Below are positions 1 through 11,030 of a DNA stretch of 64,000 nt, in pieces (the stretch's first letter is position 1; each line of letters opens with the position of its first letter). The notes beneath the pieces are model-generated. The model saw only the letters and a program-made list of their open reading frames with translations, did no database searches and was not told where the DNA came from. The stretch covers positions 26,050,358 to 26,114,357 of the forward strand of contig CM034236.1 of assembly GCA_019916065.1 (NCBI GenBank). Reading direction: 5' to 3'. A program made the position numbers and the translations under genes. This DNA is from Vitellaria paradoxa. Lineage: Eukaryota > Streptophyta > Magnoliopsida > Ericales > Sapotaceae.

Positions 1-1263
1 GAAGAATATCATGCAACTAGCATGATGAATGAGGATGAAATTGATTCTAAAACTGAAACAATAGTTGATCCAAAATTAGACGAAAAGCTAGCAAAAAAGC
101 TAGATAAAACTCTAAACTTAGACAAAAACATAGGAAAAAGAAAAGTATGAGTATCAGATCACCTAGATGAAGATCCAAAAACTAAACCAATTATTGAAAA
201 AAAAAAAAAAAAAAAACTTCTTTTAAAGATATTTATGTAAAGGAAGGAGGTGAATCTAGCTCAGATGATGTTTATGTTAAAAGAGAACATATACCTAGTC
301 TTTCTAAAAGAGAAGACTAAAATAAATTTAAAGTAACTACAAATGGGATATATCTAAACATTAATGATACACATCCTAAGGATTATAAAAGTACTATTGA
401 AGAATGGACACAAGCAATGTCCATAGTTATAACCCATTACAAAAATACATGAGATAGGAAAAAATTCCTAAACTATATACCGAAAACATTACAAGGAAAT
501 ATTTTATATTGGCGAAAAGTCTAGAAAGGTTTAGAAGATGGAAAATAGGAAAAAACTTTCGTTTTACTAAGTGAAGATAGAAAAAATGATTTCACAAAAA
601 TTCTCTCAAATTTTCTTCTTATATTAAAGGAGATTTTTTTTGGAATAATATCTTCAGATGACCACAAAAAAGAGTTGAAATATGTTTTATCAAAAGTAAA
701 ACTTTGCGACATCTGTAAATGTACAAATTTTGTAAAATTATACAAAAATACTTTCGGATATTAACCGAGAAAGTATATCAAATTAGAAAGAACAATTTTT
801 CCATAAACTCCTAAGCCCATGGGATGAAATATGTGAAAAACAATATCCAAAACAGCAATAAAAAATTGGTAGTTCTAATTGTTTAGGATTAAGGATAAGC
901 TTTGGTTATAAAATAACAACTCGGCATTGCCTTCAAAGAAAAGCCCAAAATAGGTTAAAAGAAATCAATTGTCAAAATCAAGCGAAAGAGCTTGTTGTAC
1001 CAAAATCTTAAAAGAGAATTAGGAAATTGAATACTCTGTGAATAAACCATATCATAGATGTAAGAAAAAAACCCTTTAAAATCAAATGGTGGAAATTTGG
1101 AAATAAAGGAATATTTCCAAAAAAGAAATATGTTAGAAAATTCAAAAAGAAAAAATTTGGAAAGAAATCAATAATAAAATGCACATGCTATTTTTATGAT
1201 GAAAAAGGTCATATTGTACCAAGTTATCCATAAAAGAACAATAAGGTAATCAAATTTCTAGAA
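1..1263 (+). pseudogene. Endogenous pararetrovirus remnant, coat-protein region
   Basis: Degenerate plus-strand reading frames, broken by many stops, resemble the coat-protein part of a caulimovirid polyprotein. There is an acidic and lysine-rich linker (about 1-330), a conserved block around 380-520 (motif KFLNYIPKTLQGN), and a C-terminal basic region ending in a zinc-knuckle relic near 1175-1232. The knuckle keeps C-x-C and GH, but two expected Cys positions are Tyr (TGT to TAT changes). The start lies left of the window. Gene order with the later pieces (coat, protease, RT, RNase H, separate downstream ORF) suggests a florendovirus- or petuvirus-like member of Caulimoviridae; the genus is inferred. 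The copy is dead, and many stops look like CAA/CGA/TGG decay. The next piece resumes at 2798 after a solo LTR. Confidence 0.75.
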
Positions 1264-1268
1264 GAAAG
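1264..1268. repeat. Target-site duplication GAAAG (left copy)
   Basis: GAAAG lies directly before the TG that opens the solo LTR. It recurs at 2793-2797 directly after the terminal CA. Five base pairs is the expected duplication for a Ty3-type integrase. Confidence 0.85.
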
Positions 1269-2792
1269 TGACCGACCCTAAATTGTGTTTCGGGTTGTAC
1301 CTCTCAAGTGCAAGAGGGCAGTCGTAGTTTTAAAACTCGGTGAGTCCGAGGTCGAATCCACAGGGAGGGCTTTGTTAAAAGCTCTAGACTTGTTCTCTTA
1401 ATTAGTAGGTGAACCTAAATTAATTTAAACTAATTTTTCAGTAACTCAACTTTCGTTTTAGGTTCTAAACGAATTAAATATTAATTAAAGAAATTCAATT
1501 TAATTTTAACGTGCAAACAAACCATCTACTCTAAATTTTAAAGCAAATAAATCAACTCAGAAATTAAATCAAATAACAAGCACAATACTAAAGAGGTTCT
1601 TGATCCAACTTTCAAGTCCGGGTAGTTCACTACTTTGCCTTGGGATGTTTTTATTCAAAACTAGATTAGGGTTTAATTCGAAAAGTGTTAAGAATATTGT
1701 AACCAAAGGTCAGTACCAGTGATCTCAAGCGGATATGGTTAAAGACCTTTGTTTCCAAAAGTTTTTCAAACAAACGAAACTAGAAATGAATTCGAAACCT
1801 ATTTTTAATCTTGTTCGAAAGTATGTAAACGGTTATATTCGAAAACCCATACCAGTGACTTCAAACGAGTGTGGTTAAAGATTTTCGGTTTCGAATGTTT
1901 TCGAAACAAGTTGAAAATAGATTTTCACACGGTAGATCCTTACGCATGAGCTCTCACAACCCATGCGAAGGGTCTACTAACACCCCAAGGTTTTTCGTGA
2001 ACTACCCATTCTTGATTCGTTGAATCAAGAACTAGGGTTTTACGCTAAAACTACTTTAAACATCACAAAAACGATAAAAAAAACATTCCATCATGCGAAA
2101 AAGGAATCGAAACAAGCAAAACATTATATTACGAAGTAAATCGAAATAAATCGAAGTAAATCGAAGTGCAACTTACAATGTAACTCGGATGTAAAAGAAA
2201 AGATGAACAAGTAATGCGAAGACAATGATGAAAACTCCAAAAACCTCTATAAATCTACACGTCCAAGCGCACAAATCACTCTAAAATTAATCAAAACCTA
2301 ATCTAACTCTCAATCTAAAGTGTAGGAAACAAAGAGAGGCGTCCCCCTTCATGGCCGTGCAATGGGTCCTTATAAAGATGCAAGGAAACCCTAGAAGAGG
2401 AGCTTTCACGCGGCAACTGTAAATCACGGATGGTCCCGACCGTCTGGAGAGGGGGTCGGGACCGTCTGAAGTTTTTAACTTTCTGTGGTCCCGACCGTCT
2501 GGAGAGGGGGTCGGGACCGTCCAGCTTTTCCTTCATTGCTCTCTTTCATTCTCTTGGTTGGGTCTTTGGGCTAGTCTTTTCCATCGAAGATGAGGTTCGA
2601 ACCATGACTTTTTCTTTGTCTTCTTGGCCCTCTCCATAGCTATAAACTTCGACATCCTTGCCCTTTTTCCTACAAATAAAACAATAAAAGTATGAGTAAT
2701 TCTATAACACTAAAACTTCAACTTTAATTATTTAAATGCATGAATAAGTGTTGAGTTAAGGAGTTTGTAATTACACTTTTCAAGTGTAATCA
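1269..2792 (-). mobile_element. Solo LTR, Athila/Tat-type Ty3 retrotransposon
   Basis: A 1524-bp solo LTR that starts TGACCGACC, ends GTGTAATCA and is flanked by GAAAG duplications. The stretch near 1300-1370 (CAAGTGCAAG, a 'gtgagtccgaggtcgaatcc' phrase, ACAGGGAGG) parallels the corresponding part of the Athila-like LTR at 8055-8125. That supports the same superfamily and, by analogy with the nested full element, minus orientation. No internal region remains, so it arose by LTR-LTR recombination. A duplicated GC-rich inverted repeat (2429-2525) stands out in an otherwise AT-rich LTR. It interrupts the pararetrovirus remnant. Confidence 0.8.
2429..2525. repeat. Tandem pair of GC-rich hairpins in the solo LTR
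   Basis: Two near-identical units (about 2429-2465 and 2489-2525) each contain GGTCCCGACC, a short GA-rich loop, then GGTCGGGACC. This forms a perfect 10-bp-arm inverted repeat. The unit spacing is about 60 bp. Nothing similar was noted elsewhere in the window. Confidence 0.85.
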
Positions 2793-2797
2793 GAAAG

Positions 2798-3638
2798 CAA
2801 CATCAAAATTTATTTAGGAGAAGAAATAGATTAAGAAGAAGAAGTATTATATGAACTAGAATATGTTTTTAGGATTCTTCAGAAAAAAATGAAGAATTCA
2901 TTTTTAAGATGTAGGAAACAAATCCTAATGAAAATTTAGAAGCTTTTGAATCAATCCCAAAAAATGAATTAAATCAAATTTGTTTGGGAGACAACAAAGA
3001 TGACATGACTATTGAAAATGATAACTTGATAAAATATAATAGTCTTAAAATATAAGAATTATAAAAAAAATCTAAATTTAAACTATGAAAAGCCCAACAC
3101 TTCGAAAGATGTGAAGGAATAATAGAGGCAAAATCCTCCTCTAATGGGTAAGTAGAAATAAAAAAATTTTGACAAAGAAAAAATTATGAGGCTTAAAGAA
3201 AAGTATCCTAGGGTAACCTTCATATTGGAATAATCCAAATAGAGATTAGACCTTTGTTTAGACTTGTAGTAGACTCACCAATCATATGTGTAATCTAAGA
3301 TAAAAGATTTTATGACCTTATTCATTCACTAATAGGGGCAAAGAATCAAATTTGGTTTCTGGAGAAATTATCTTCAGAATCAAACCAAATTATTTTATAT
3401 CTGTAAATGATAAAAAATCTAAGACACATTAACATTGAGAATTCAAACTTAAAATATTAAGATGGATGGTAATGCTAATGATTTAAAAATTTCTTAGAAT
3501 GTTGTTCATCAATTAACTAATGATACTGAAGTCAAATAAAAGATATTGACATTGGTATGGTTGAATTATATGAATCTAAGCCATTTGATATTGAAATCAA
3601 ACCAAGATTAATTGATATAAAAGATTTAAGAACACCTA
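2798..3638 (+). pseudogene. Endogenous pararetrovirus remnant, linker between coat and protease
   Basis: AT-rich, stop-riddled sequence between the solo LTR and a LINE fragment. Short frames rich in E, K and N continue the pararetrovirus remnant by position and composition, but no catalytic motif survives. Assignment rests on the exact TSD of the LTR upstream and the protease-like ORF downstream. Confidence 0.5.
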
Positions 3639-4438
3639 TTTTTTTTTGAAAGGTAAATAAATTATATATTAAAAGAAAATGTTATAGTACAAATACACAA
3701 GGGCATACCTCCGGCCAAATGAAATCAAAGCAATCCCTCATAAGTAAACAATGGAAGAACAAGGGAGACAAACTACATCAAAACAACCTCTAATGATGTT
3801 AAGTGCTAAGTAGAGAGGATGGAAGAGACCATATAAGCAACAAGTGCCTATTAACATCAGTCTTAGGAAAAGACCTACAAGACAAAATGGGATCACAAAT
3901 CACCTGTTCCACTTGTCTCATCAAAGTAAGCTCATCCATAGAAGAATGCTGAAACAGCCTTGAGTTCGTTTCCTTCCATATGAAGTAATCATAGAAGATA
4001 GACCCAATCTTCCCAACAAATAAAGTAGAGAGTCCCCAGAAAGATGCAGTGTACACCAATGAATAACATCCTCCCAAGTAGAAGCTAGACATTGAAGCCC
4101 CAATTTCCTTAATAATTGATGCCATAATCCCATAGTATAAGAGCACTAAAAGAATAAGTGAGAGTGACTCTCCATGGAATCTCCACATAAAAGGCAAGAA
4201 GTAGAATGACCAATCCCAACAGCAAAAAGCCGATCACGAGTTGATAATTTATGGTAGATTGCCAACCACAAGAAAAAAAAATACCAGGGCATATGGTATT
4301 TAAACTAAACAATGGAGTACCAGTCTACTAGATCATAATGATCATGAAGTACCTCCCAAGCAGAACGAATTGAGAACTTCTTACCAGATATCAACCAAAT
4401 ATCATACTCAAAGATTATTGGATTCAAATGAAAAATCC
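3639..4438 (-). mobile_element. L1-type LINE 3' fragment with zf-RVT domain
   Basis: Read on the minus strand, overlapping frames encode the reverse-transcriptase zinc-binding region typical of plant L1 LINEs. An SAWEVL-like segment (near 4365) is followed by a W...H.LSTRDRL-like segment, a C-x2-C...H...C finger (CLLCG near 4205) and the terminal I.Y..W.ERN-like segment near 3965-3995. A T run at 3639-3647 marks the poly(A) tail, so this is the 3' end of a 5'-truncated element. Small frameshifts break the frame. It sits inside the pararetrovirus remnant; I could not define a TSD. Confidence 0.75.
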
Positions 4439-4889
4439 TGTCTTAACTAAAAATGCTAATGACTCAATATCTATAATCGATTTCAAAGCAAAGCACATTA
4501 TATTTTTTGTGAAAATAACAAAACGTAAAAAGACCTTTAGAATTCCAAAAATATTGTGTTTCCTTTGATGCATGGAGATATGTTTTTAGGAATTAATTTC
4601 TTAACTCAGTGTTATCCTATAAGCTTATCTCATGATTATGTAACCTTAACTAATAGAAACAAATCTTATCAGATTTTTTGGTTAAAAACCCATAATTCAA
4701 TTTGTAATATAAGATTTACACCAGTTAAGTGTGGTGATAATAGTCAAATTTTAATAGATTCATTCAAAACAATTGATGAATCTCATTGGGTTCAAGTTAA
4801 GCTTAAATGTCTCTGAAGATGTAGTCTAATGTTATGGGAAAAAAACTCCCAGATATCATCTAAAAATAAAAAATAAACAAAAAATAATT
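4439..4889 (+). pseudogene. Endogenous pararetrovirus remnant, protease-like region
   Basis: An 86-residue frame (4556-4816) contains GDMFLGINFL, which resembles the D-I-L-G-x-x-F-L segment after the active site of caulimovirid aspartic proteases. The catalytic D-S/T-G triad is not legible upstream. Stops occur on both sides. The remnant is interrupted just after this by a family-B LTR flanked by AGGGT duplications (4890-4894 and 30848-30852) and resumes at 30853. Confidence 0.6.
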
Positions 4890-4894
4890 AGGGT
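4890..4894. repeat. Target-site duplication AGGGT (left copy)
   Basis: AGGGT precedes TGTAATA at 4895 and recurs at 30848-30852 after the terminal CA of the same LTR, 26 kb away. This shows that everything between is insertion into the pararetrovirus. Confidence 0.85.
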
Positions 4895-5016
4895 TGTAAT
4901 AGCCTGAACTTTTGTGTCAATGTAAATAGATGTTTATTCAAACATTTTGAGGTAATAGTATGTTGATTAAGGGGTATTCATCATTAATTGAACTTTAGAG
5001 TTAGGAACTTTGAGAA
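4895..5016 (+). mobile_element. Family-B solo LTR, 5' part (split)
   Basis: The 122 bp beginning TGTAATAGCCTGAAC match the first ~120 bp of the intact family-B solo LTR at 40266. The match stops at GAGAA (5012-5016), where the family-A element begins. The remainder of this LTR resumes after the second GAGAA at 28239. Confidence 0.85.
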
Positions 5017-5177
5017 TGTAATACACCGAATTTCCATGTTAATATAATTTGATGGTTTTAACATGTTTTGGGCATGTTAGTATGTTAAATAAGTGAGTTT
5101 AGTCATTAAAGATGACTTAGGGGTGTGAATTTTGGAAGAAATAGGCAAAATAGCTCAAAAATTAATATTTTGACTCG

Positions 5178-5261
5178 GGGGCGTGCAGAGGGGCGCCCAA
5201 GGTAGAGGAGGGGCGCCATGGGTCTAGGATGGGCACCCATGGTCCATGATGGGCGCCCCAC
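5178..5261. repeat. GGGCGCCC-type palindrome array, LTR upstream copy
   Basis: Several copies of GGGCGCCC or its C-to-T/G-to-A decayed forms (GGGCACCC, GGGCGCCA) lie about 130-210 bp upstream of the TATA run. Equivalent arrays lie at the same place in the other family A/B LTRs (about 28300-28400, 40438-40520 and, inverted, 60625-60710). Confidence 0.8.
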
Positions 5262-5387
5262 TTGTGCAGAAAATCAGCAGAAGGGTGTTCTCGGGTTGGA
5301 AGGCCGAGACTTAACCCTATGGGCACCTATACTAGCTAGGGGTGAGGTTAAACCTGAGGATTACTGTTGGGGGATTAAAAATATTGA

Positions 5388-5401
5388 TATATATATATAT
5401 T
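5388..5401 (+). promoter_or_regulatory. Putative LTR TATA region
   Basis: A TATATATATATATA run follows a conserved phrase in every family A/B LTR that keeps this part (about 28520-28551, 40672-40692, and inverted near 60485-60497). Purine-rich GAGAGA leader sequence follows. Position and conservation suggest the core promoter; the transcription start was not determined. Confidence 0.45.
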
Positions 5402-5506
5402 AGATGGATTTGATGCAATAGAGAGAGAGAGAATCAGCTAGGGAAACAAAGAAGAGAAAGAGAAGAGCAAAGGAGGAGAAGAAGCCACCGGTTAAGGATT
5501 TCAAAG

Positions 5507-5597
5507 GTAGGTTTTCCAAACCTACATGGAATTCAAATTCCTTTTACAAGATTGAAATTAAGACCTTAAGAAACCTTCCTATGTTGTTCATTTTTAG
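5507..5597 (+). other. Candidate intron within the family-A LTR leader
   Basis: AAG/GTAGGT at 5507 and TTTTTAG ending at 5597 delimit a 91-nt candidate intron downstream of the TATA run. The same donor and acceptor positions recur in the minus-strand solo LTR (60278-60368, 91 nt) and as 96-nt versions in two family-B LTRs (28656-28751 and 40797-40892) with canonical GGTAAGTG donors. A second GGTAGGG donor-like site lies about 90 nt after each acceptor. Splicing is inferred, not shown. Confidence 0.45.
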
Positions 5598-6020
5598 TTT
5601 TGATCAAGGAGGGAGAAGATTGGAGCCATCAAAGTTTGAGGGTTTGGAAGCTCAAGGCACCCCTTTGTTGATCAATCTTTTACCACTCAAGGTAGGGATT
5701 TCTAGTCTCATTTAACATATATGAGATGTATTTGAGCTAGTAACACTTCTATGAAATTTATTTAAGATTTGGAACCCTTGGAAGTGGAGTTTGTGTGGAT
5801 GAATGGTTGTGTGTATATATATGTATAAGTTGGAGCAAGATTTTTGTATTGAAGAAATGGATGGATTAAAATTTGTTTTGATGGACTTTTTGGAGTCTTC
5901 TAGGTCCTAGACAACCCAAGAAATTAAGGTATTAAGTTAGATATTGGATTGGGTAAAGTTTGGAACCTAAAAACATGGCTTAAAGCTGAAACCAGAGCAA
6001 AGTGACCTTCTAGGCAACAG

Positions 6021-6130
6021 AGGGGCGCCCATGCTCTTAGGTGGGGCACCCATGACCCCTCAGGGGTGCCCATGCTCTTAGGTGGGGCACCCATGCCCCC
6101 TCAGGGGCGCCCATGAACTTTAGGAGGGGA
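6021..6130. repeat. GGGCGCCC-type palindrome array, LTR downstream copy
   Basis: Tandem units of about 20-30 bp built on GGGCGCCCATG alternate with CTCTTAGGTGGGG. The 3' LTR junction falls within this array at 26521. Comparable arrays: 29218-29285, 41339-41455, and inverted 59768-59840. Confidence 0.8.
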
Positions 6131-6650
6131 CCCACAGAGACCAGAATACCTTTTCTGATTTTTCTTAACTTGACTTCCTACCTTAGGATTATGAAGGGGT
6201 TAGGCATATGTTTGTGTGTGAGACTTTTATTTGATTAATTGTATGGATTTTAAAATGAGAATCAGCTCTTAAAAGTGATTAAAGGTTGATTATCTTAAAC
6301 CTATGGGATTAAGCTTGTAAAGGGGAATGCTTGCTACCATGAATGAAATGAATTGGAAGCCTACTTTGAGATAAGGGTTTTAATCAAGTAGAATTGTGAA
6401 TATGCCTTAATGTAAACTAAATGTTAAAGTGTATGAACTTGTGATTGCATTAATGAATTGTGATTTGGCAAAAGGGAGCTCATGTTCATAACATTGAAAG
6501 AGGTGGAATGTTTAATGATGCTTAATAAATGTTGTTATGTAATGAATCCTAGAATAAACTGGAATGTCGATTTATGTTGTGGGAAAGTATATGATGTTGA
6601 ATGTGGACTTGTGAATGATGAGATGTAAAATGATGAATGATTGTTTGTGT

Positions 6651-6905
6651 GACGGGGGCCGTGGTGGGGTGTGGTAAACAGGAAGGGTTTGAGAGTACTC
6701 TCAGGTTGAGAGTCCCGGAACCTGCGCAGGGTTTGGTTTCAATGCCAGTGGGTTAGTAGCCCACAACATTGTGAGTTTATCGGTTACCCGTGACCTTGGA
6801 TTGTGATCCTAAACGATGGTATTTGGTTTGCCGTTTCCATTGGGTCTGGACCCATAAAAGACGGCGTTGTGTATACACCCAACCCCCGATGAATTGTGTG
6901 ACTAT
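6651..6905 (+). other. Conserved island shared by family A and B LTRs
   Basis: About 240 bp starting at the GGGGGCCGTGGTGGGG phrase and ending at ACCCAACCCCCGATG. It is readable in five LTR copies that have diverged far more elsewhere: here, 27138-27384, 29844-30090, 41988-42230 and, inverted, 58918-59158. It contains GTGGGTTAGTAGCCCAC (a hairpin with 5-bp arms), a GGGTCTGGACCC palindrome in some copies, and CCCATAAAAGACG, which resembles a TATA element. Function unknown. Confidence 0.6.
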
Positions 6906-7755
6906 GGTTGTGTGAATGGATTATTGGAATGTGATAATATGGATGTGAATACATGATTAAATGTTGAATTTGTGATAATGTGGTTGGAAATGTGACTAGA
7001 TGTAATATTAGGACATTCAATAATGGAGATTGTTTGGAATTGGATGCCATATTGTGATGTCATTAAGTGTCAATAGGTATTGTAAATATGGATATGTATT
7101 AAATTTTGATTAACATTATAGTGAATTGAAATATGATTTGAGACTCACAATGAGATTCTAAAGATAGTATTGGTTGGAATTGAATTTCTTTCATAATATT
7201 GTTGTGTATGAAGGTACATAGTCTAAAATGGTGATGTTAATGAATGATTTTGATTCTAGAGTATCGGTGGTAACTAGATACATTATAAAATGCTTGCATA
7301 TGTGGGAATACATATCATATATGTTTAATTGAGACTTGTGGGCACAAGTGGACCCCGGGCTCACATCCCTACAGACTTTGATGCTAGTACAAGCAATAAC
7401 AATCAAGTGAGTGGATGTGTTGGGGACTAGGAGGTTATGCATGAGCCCCTACTCAAGCTTAATCAAAGCTCTTGGTCATCTACTTTAAATTTCTTTTGGG
7501 AATTGTAACGTCGTGCATTTATAAACTCTTTCAATTTGGTTGTAATGGCCATAAGGCCTAAGTTATGTAATCTGGGAATGGTGTATGTGGTTGGTGACAT
7601 GGTAATAGTCATGGTTAAACTTATGTTATTCTATCTTATGTCTTGGGCTCACTAGCTTATGTTGCATTGCTCTGATTATGGGATTGGTTATATTAGTGCA
7701 TGTTATGTGTGTTTATCACTCACCCTCGGGTCACGAGATCCGGGGCGTGACAGGT

Positions 7756-7767
7756 TGGTATCAGAGC
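7756..7767 (+). other. Primer binding site, initiator-Met tRNA (family-A element)
   Basis: TGGTATCAGAGC, complementary to the 3' end of plant initiator Met-tRNA, starts three bases after the LTR ends in GACA. This is the usual primer for Tekay-like chromoviruses and fixes the plus orientation. Confidence 0.9.
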
Positions 7768-7880
7768 ACTAGGTCGGAATACCTAGGGACATGGGAAGTC
7801 TTGCATCTCATATTGCATGCTTGAATGTGATAGAATTAAATTTTTATCTTGGAATCTAACTTGTCCTGTTTAAATTTTTA

Positions 7881-7941
7881 ATGGGATTTGAAAAAGGGGA
7901 GAGCAGTGGTATTAAGGCCCCATCAGTGGAGGAAGAGATAG
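7881..7941 (+). CDS. Extra zinc-knuckle ORF of the family-A element, 5' part (disrupted)
   Basis: An ATG at 7881 opens 20 codons plus one base that run into the GATAG target site. The nested Athila-like element begins at 7942. After the duplicated GATAG at 21521-21525 the reading phase continues exactly to a stop at 22059-22061. If the nested element is disregarded, the frame would be about 198 codons. It lies between the primer site and gag, where most Ty3 elements have no ORF. See the 3' part for domain content. Confidence 0.6.
7937..7941. repeat. Target-site duplication GATAG (left copy)
   Basis: GATAG directly precedes the nested LTR at 7942 and recurs at 21521-21525 immediately after the second LTR. 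Confidence 0.9.
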
Positions 7942-9316
7942 TGCTTGTTCTTGTTTAATTACCTCACTTCAAGATAAAAGCTCAAATGAAAATTCAGATT
8001 ATAAATTCAAAGTTAAAGAAAATGTTAAGTGAGGTAAGTCAAGACAAGTTTTCTCCCAAGTGCAAGGTGTGGTTGAAGCACAAAATAACTGGTAAGTCCC
8101 AGTCATTTCCACAGGGATCTAGGGAGCAATGAATGAATGCTAATGGAGATTAATTTGGCAAAACACTACTCACAGAAAAAATGTAAAATAGAAAATTAAA
8201 TCTGATTTGGTTGGTTGATGATTTTGAACTAACTTTCCAAAGCAAAGTGAATTTAAACTAAAGATTAAATGATAAAAAGGTTGAGCAAGGCAAGTTTAAT
8301 ACCAATCCAAATGAATTTCAAGTGCCAAGAGCTTATAAATTTACCAAATCAATTTGTACTGATTTTTGAAAAAACTAATTTCAATTGAAACAAACCATGG
8401 ATTAAACACTCAATGTGCATAACCTATTTTAAGGACAATAGAGTTCTAATTCTAGCAACCCACATACACAATGTCATGAGAGTTCTAAGTTAAGCAACAC
8501 CTATGAACTCATCAATAGGATACAAATTTGGATTAATCGGGTCTTGAATCAATGAGTTCTAAGACACCCAGCTGCAAATTGATTTGATAACCATAAAAAC
8601 TCAAGGTAAATTCATGAAGTTCGGCCACTTGAGATTCATTGGAAGGGCATTACCCTTGCCTTGGCTCAAAAAACTTAGCCGAGCATGTTGAAAAGAAGAA
8701 AACAGAAATGGAAATCTGATTGGAAGACATTGCAATCTGAAATTGAAAGTTAAATGGATTTAGACTTCAAAATCTGATTACAGAAATTGGAATGAATTCA
8801 ATGTGTAAATCTCCAAAACTCCAATGCTGAATTAAAATTCCAATAAAACTCTGAATCTCAATGAAAACTCTCTAAACTCTCTCTAAAACTCTCTCTACCA
8901 AATCTCACAATCTCAGCCGAATGCCCTCTCTGGATTGCAGATTACATCACGTGGGGAAGTTGGGGTCACAGGAATTCGTTGCTGTGAAGAAGCTCATATT
9001 CGAATACAGTAAACCCATATTCGAATACGATCCCTGCTGCAGAAATTTCCAGAATAGTGATTCTGATTTCTTTGCACTGATTTCAACTGAATTTTCTTCT
9101 TCTTCTGAAATAGCTTCAATCCTTTGATGTGTTGTGCAGCATGCTTTCTTCTCAACATCCTCAATGTAGCTTAATTTCTTGTTCTTGTGATGGAAATCAA
9201 CACACAATCCACTTTGGAGATATAGATGAAACTGCACAAAACATAGATTTTATGTCTTTTTATGATGTGTGCAAGTGTAATTTGAATGTATAAATGTATC
9301 AATTGATGTCCAATCA
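7942..9316 (-). repeat. 3' LTR of the Athila-like element
   Basis: 1375 bp, TGCTTGTTC to TCCAATCA in plus coordinates. It pairs along its whole length with 20133-21520. Most differences are one- to four-base gaps in this copy, with very few substitutions. It carries a pair of TATTCGAATA palindromes at 8997-9006 and 9018-9027. Confidence 0.9.
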
Positions 9317-9328
9317 CACACCCCCCAA
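9317..9328 (-). other. Polypurine tract of the Athila-like element
   Basis: On the minus strand, AGTTGGGGGGTGTG directly precedes the 3' LTR that opens TGATTGG. A purine-rich tract at this position primes plus-strand DNA. Two similar G runs lie internally (see 12995-13170). Confidence 0.75.
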
Positions 9329-10023
9329 CTACAACATTACTAGTCCCTAGTAATGCTTCTAAATAGAAGAAATAGGAGAGAAATCCAAAAGCATTAATTT
9401 CATTTCAATTTCGAATGATATTTCAGCTATTCATATGGAATAGTCAACACCATGAGCAAAAATTTTCATGAGCAAAGTTTAAAATTTAAAATTTTATAAG
9501 AGACGTGAAACTTGCCAAATGTGTGAAATGAATGTGAATGAATAGCAGCTTTTAACTCTATCAATCTTGACATACATCTTTTAGAACTTCATTTAATCCT
9601 GAACTTTGCATTCCATTTCATTCCCAAGTTTTGACTTCAAATCTCACCTTGGAATTCACTCCAAAGAAAATAGAGCACACAAGGTTTCACTCAAGATGCC
9701 CCTATTAAGAGTAAATGTTCATCAAATTCTAGAAGGTGGCATCAACAAGTCAAAAACGATGTATTCAAGAAAGAATTAGACTTGGCATAACTCCATGAAG
9801 GAATGATGTAGCAAAATAATTTCAGAATTTTCACCATGATTCCTTAATTCCTAAATTTCACAATTGAATGAAAATTCTTTCAAAGATCAATTAGGACTTG
9901 CAATGGGTTGTAATGGGGCCATGAGGTTTAATAAGGTAATAGAAGGGAAGGATAAGAATTCAAAAACTGATTTGGAACACTGAAATAAACTTTCTTCTAC
10001 CCTTCTCCAATTCTTCTTCTTCT

Positions 10024-10061
<38 letters not shown>

Positions 10062-11030
10062 CCTCAAGTGAATGTTTTTCAAAAGTAAAACAGTTTCCAC
10101 CTTTTTGATTTTCTTTTTATCAACAATTTCCCTTAACATTTTCTTTTCCTCATTCCATTCATTTTCTTTCTTCTCACCTCAAAATCCCAAAGTGTTGTTC
10201 ATTTCTCTTCCTTAATATTTTCAGTGTATTCCAATCTGTTAGGGAAGGCTAAAGAGCATTCATAATGGTTAAAGGTATGATGTGGTAAGAATAAAGAAGT
10301 ATGAATGCTCTAATAAAGCTCAAACTTGGCTCCAAGGATGATGTTCATCAAAGAAAGGCATTCCAAGCTCAAATGTTAAGAAAAATGGCCTAATATCATT
10401 TCTATGATTTCATTTCCATTCAACCATAAAAGTTAAGAATCAGAAGTCTAGTTCCATTCATCCATCACTTCACAAACACCCAAAGCAAAATATAAGTGGA
10501 GTTATTGAAGTAATTTGAAGTGCAAAAAGCTTGAGCTTTTGGAAAGCCCTTAGAGTAAATGAAGTCTCTCATGACAAAGTTTAAGGCTCAAATATCTCAC
10601 TTCAGGTTTTAAGTCTCCACTATATCTGGAAATCCATAAAACACATTATTCATTCATAAATTCATTCTTCAAGACAAATGTTAGATCAACAATCCTCAAA
10701 CTAAATCCATTCACACACTTTTCAACTTAAAAACACATGGCAATCACAACAACTCTTAAAATTTCATACTTCAACTCAGCTCAATCCAAATTATGCAAAT
10801 GACATTACTAATTCCAAGAAAACAGAAATTTCATTCATTCCAAGTTGAAAGTTCAAAGTCCTAGTAGCAAAAGTAAAACAAAACAACTTAATCCTAATCA
10901 AAAGAAACAAACAGCAGAACATTAATCAAATCCTATTGTTGACAAAACATATTTGAAATATTCTAAGATTTGTTGTCAAAAATCTGGTTTCAAGGACAAA
11001 AGAGTCTGGCTCATGGCTGAAGTACTGAAA
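9329..11030. other. Non-coding region between env-like ORF and 3' LTR
   Basis: About 1.7 kb of AT-rich sequence without a credible frame. It includes a TC-rich stretch leading into a long T homopolymer (about 10010-10054). Athila elements typically have a long untranslated stretch here. No further feature seen. Confidence 0.5.

Larger units (their letters stand above)
5017..7752 (+). repeat. 5' LTR of the family-A element
   Basis: A 2736-bp LTR from TGTAATACACC to GGGGCGTGACA. In order it has a GGGCGCCC-rich array (5178-5261), an AT-repeat TATA region (5388-5401), a conserved 91-nt intron candidate (5507-5597), a second GGGCGCCC array (6021-6130) and a conserved island (about 6651-6905). From 6031 onward it pairs with the truncated 3' LTR (26521-28238). 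The match is close up to about 7070 and from 7460 to the end, but rich in small indels at 7070-7460. Confidence 0.85.

Noticed and set aside
3799..4312. Hydrophobic minus-strand ORFs that look like membrane proteins
   Set aside because: They are frame-shifted readings of a LINE zf-RVT region; the correct frames show the C-C-H-C finger.
5218..5403. Short ORF in the 5' LTR
   Set aside because: It reads through the GGGCGCCC array into the TATA run, and is not conserved in the other LTRs.
6784..7050. Antisense ORFs beginning MASNSKQSPLL in family-A LTRs, with similar antisense ORFs in family-B LTRs
   Set aside because: Frames are not kept between families (stops and frame changes at 29944-30216 and 42163-42396), and the composition is that of the conserved LTR island and AT-rich flank read backwards.
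8921..9237. ORFs on both strands in the Athila-like LTR
   Set aside because: The LTR is non-coding; the same sequence in the second LTR breaks the frames with small indels.
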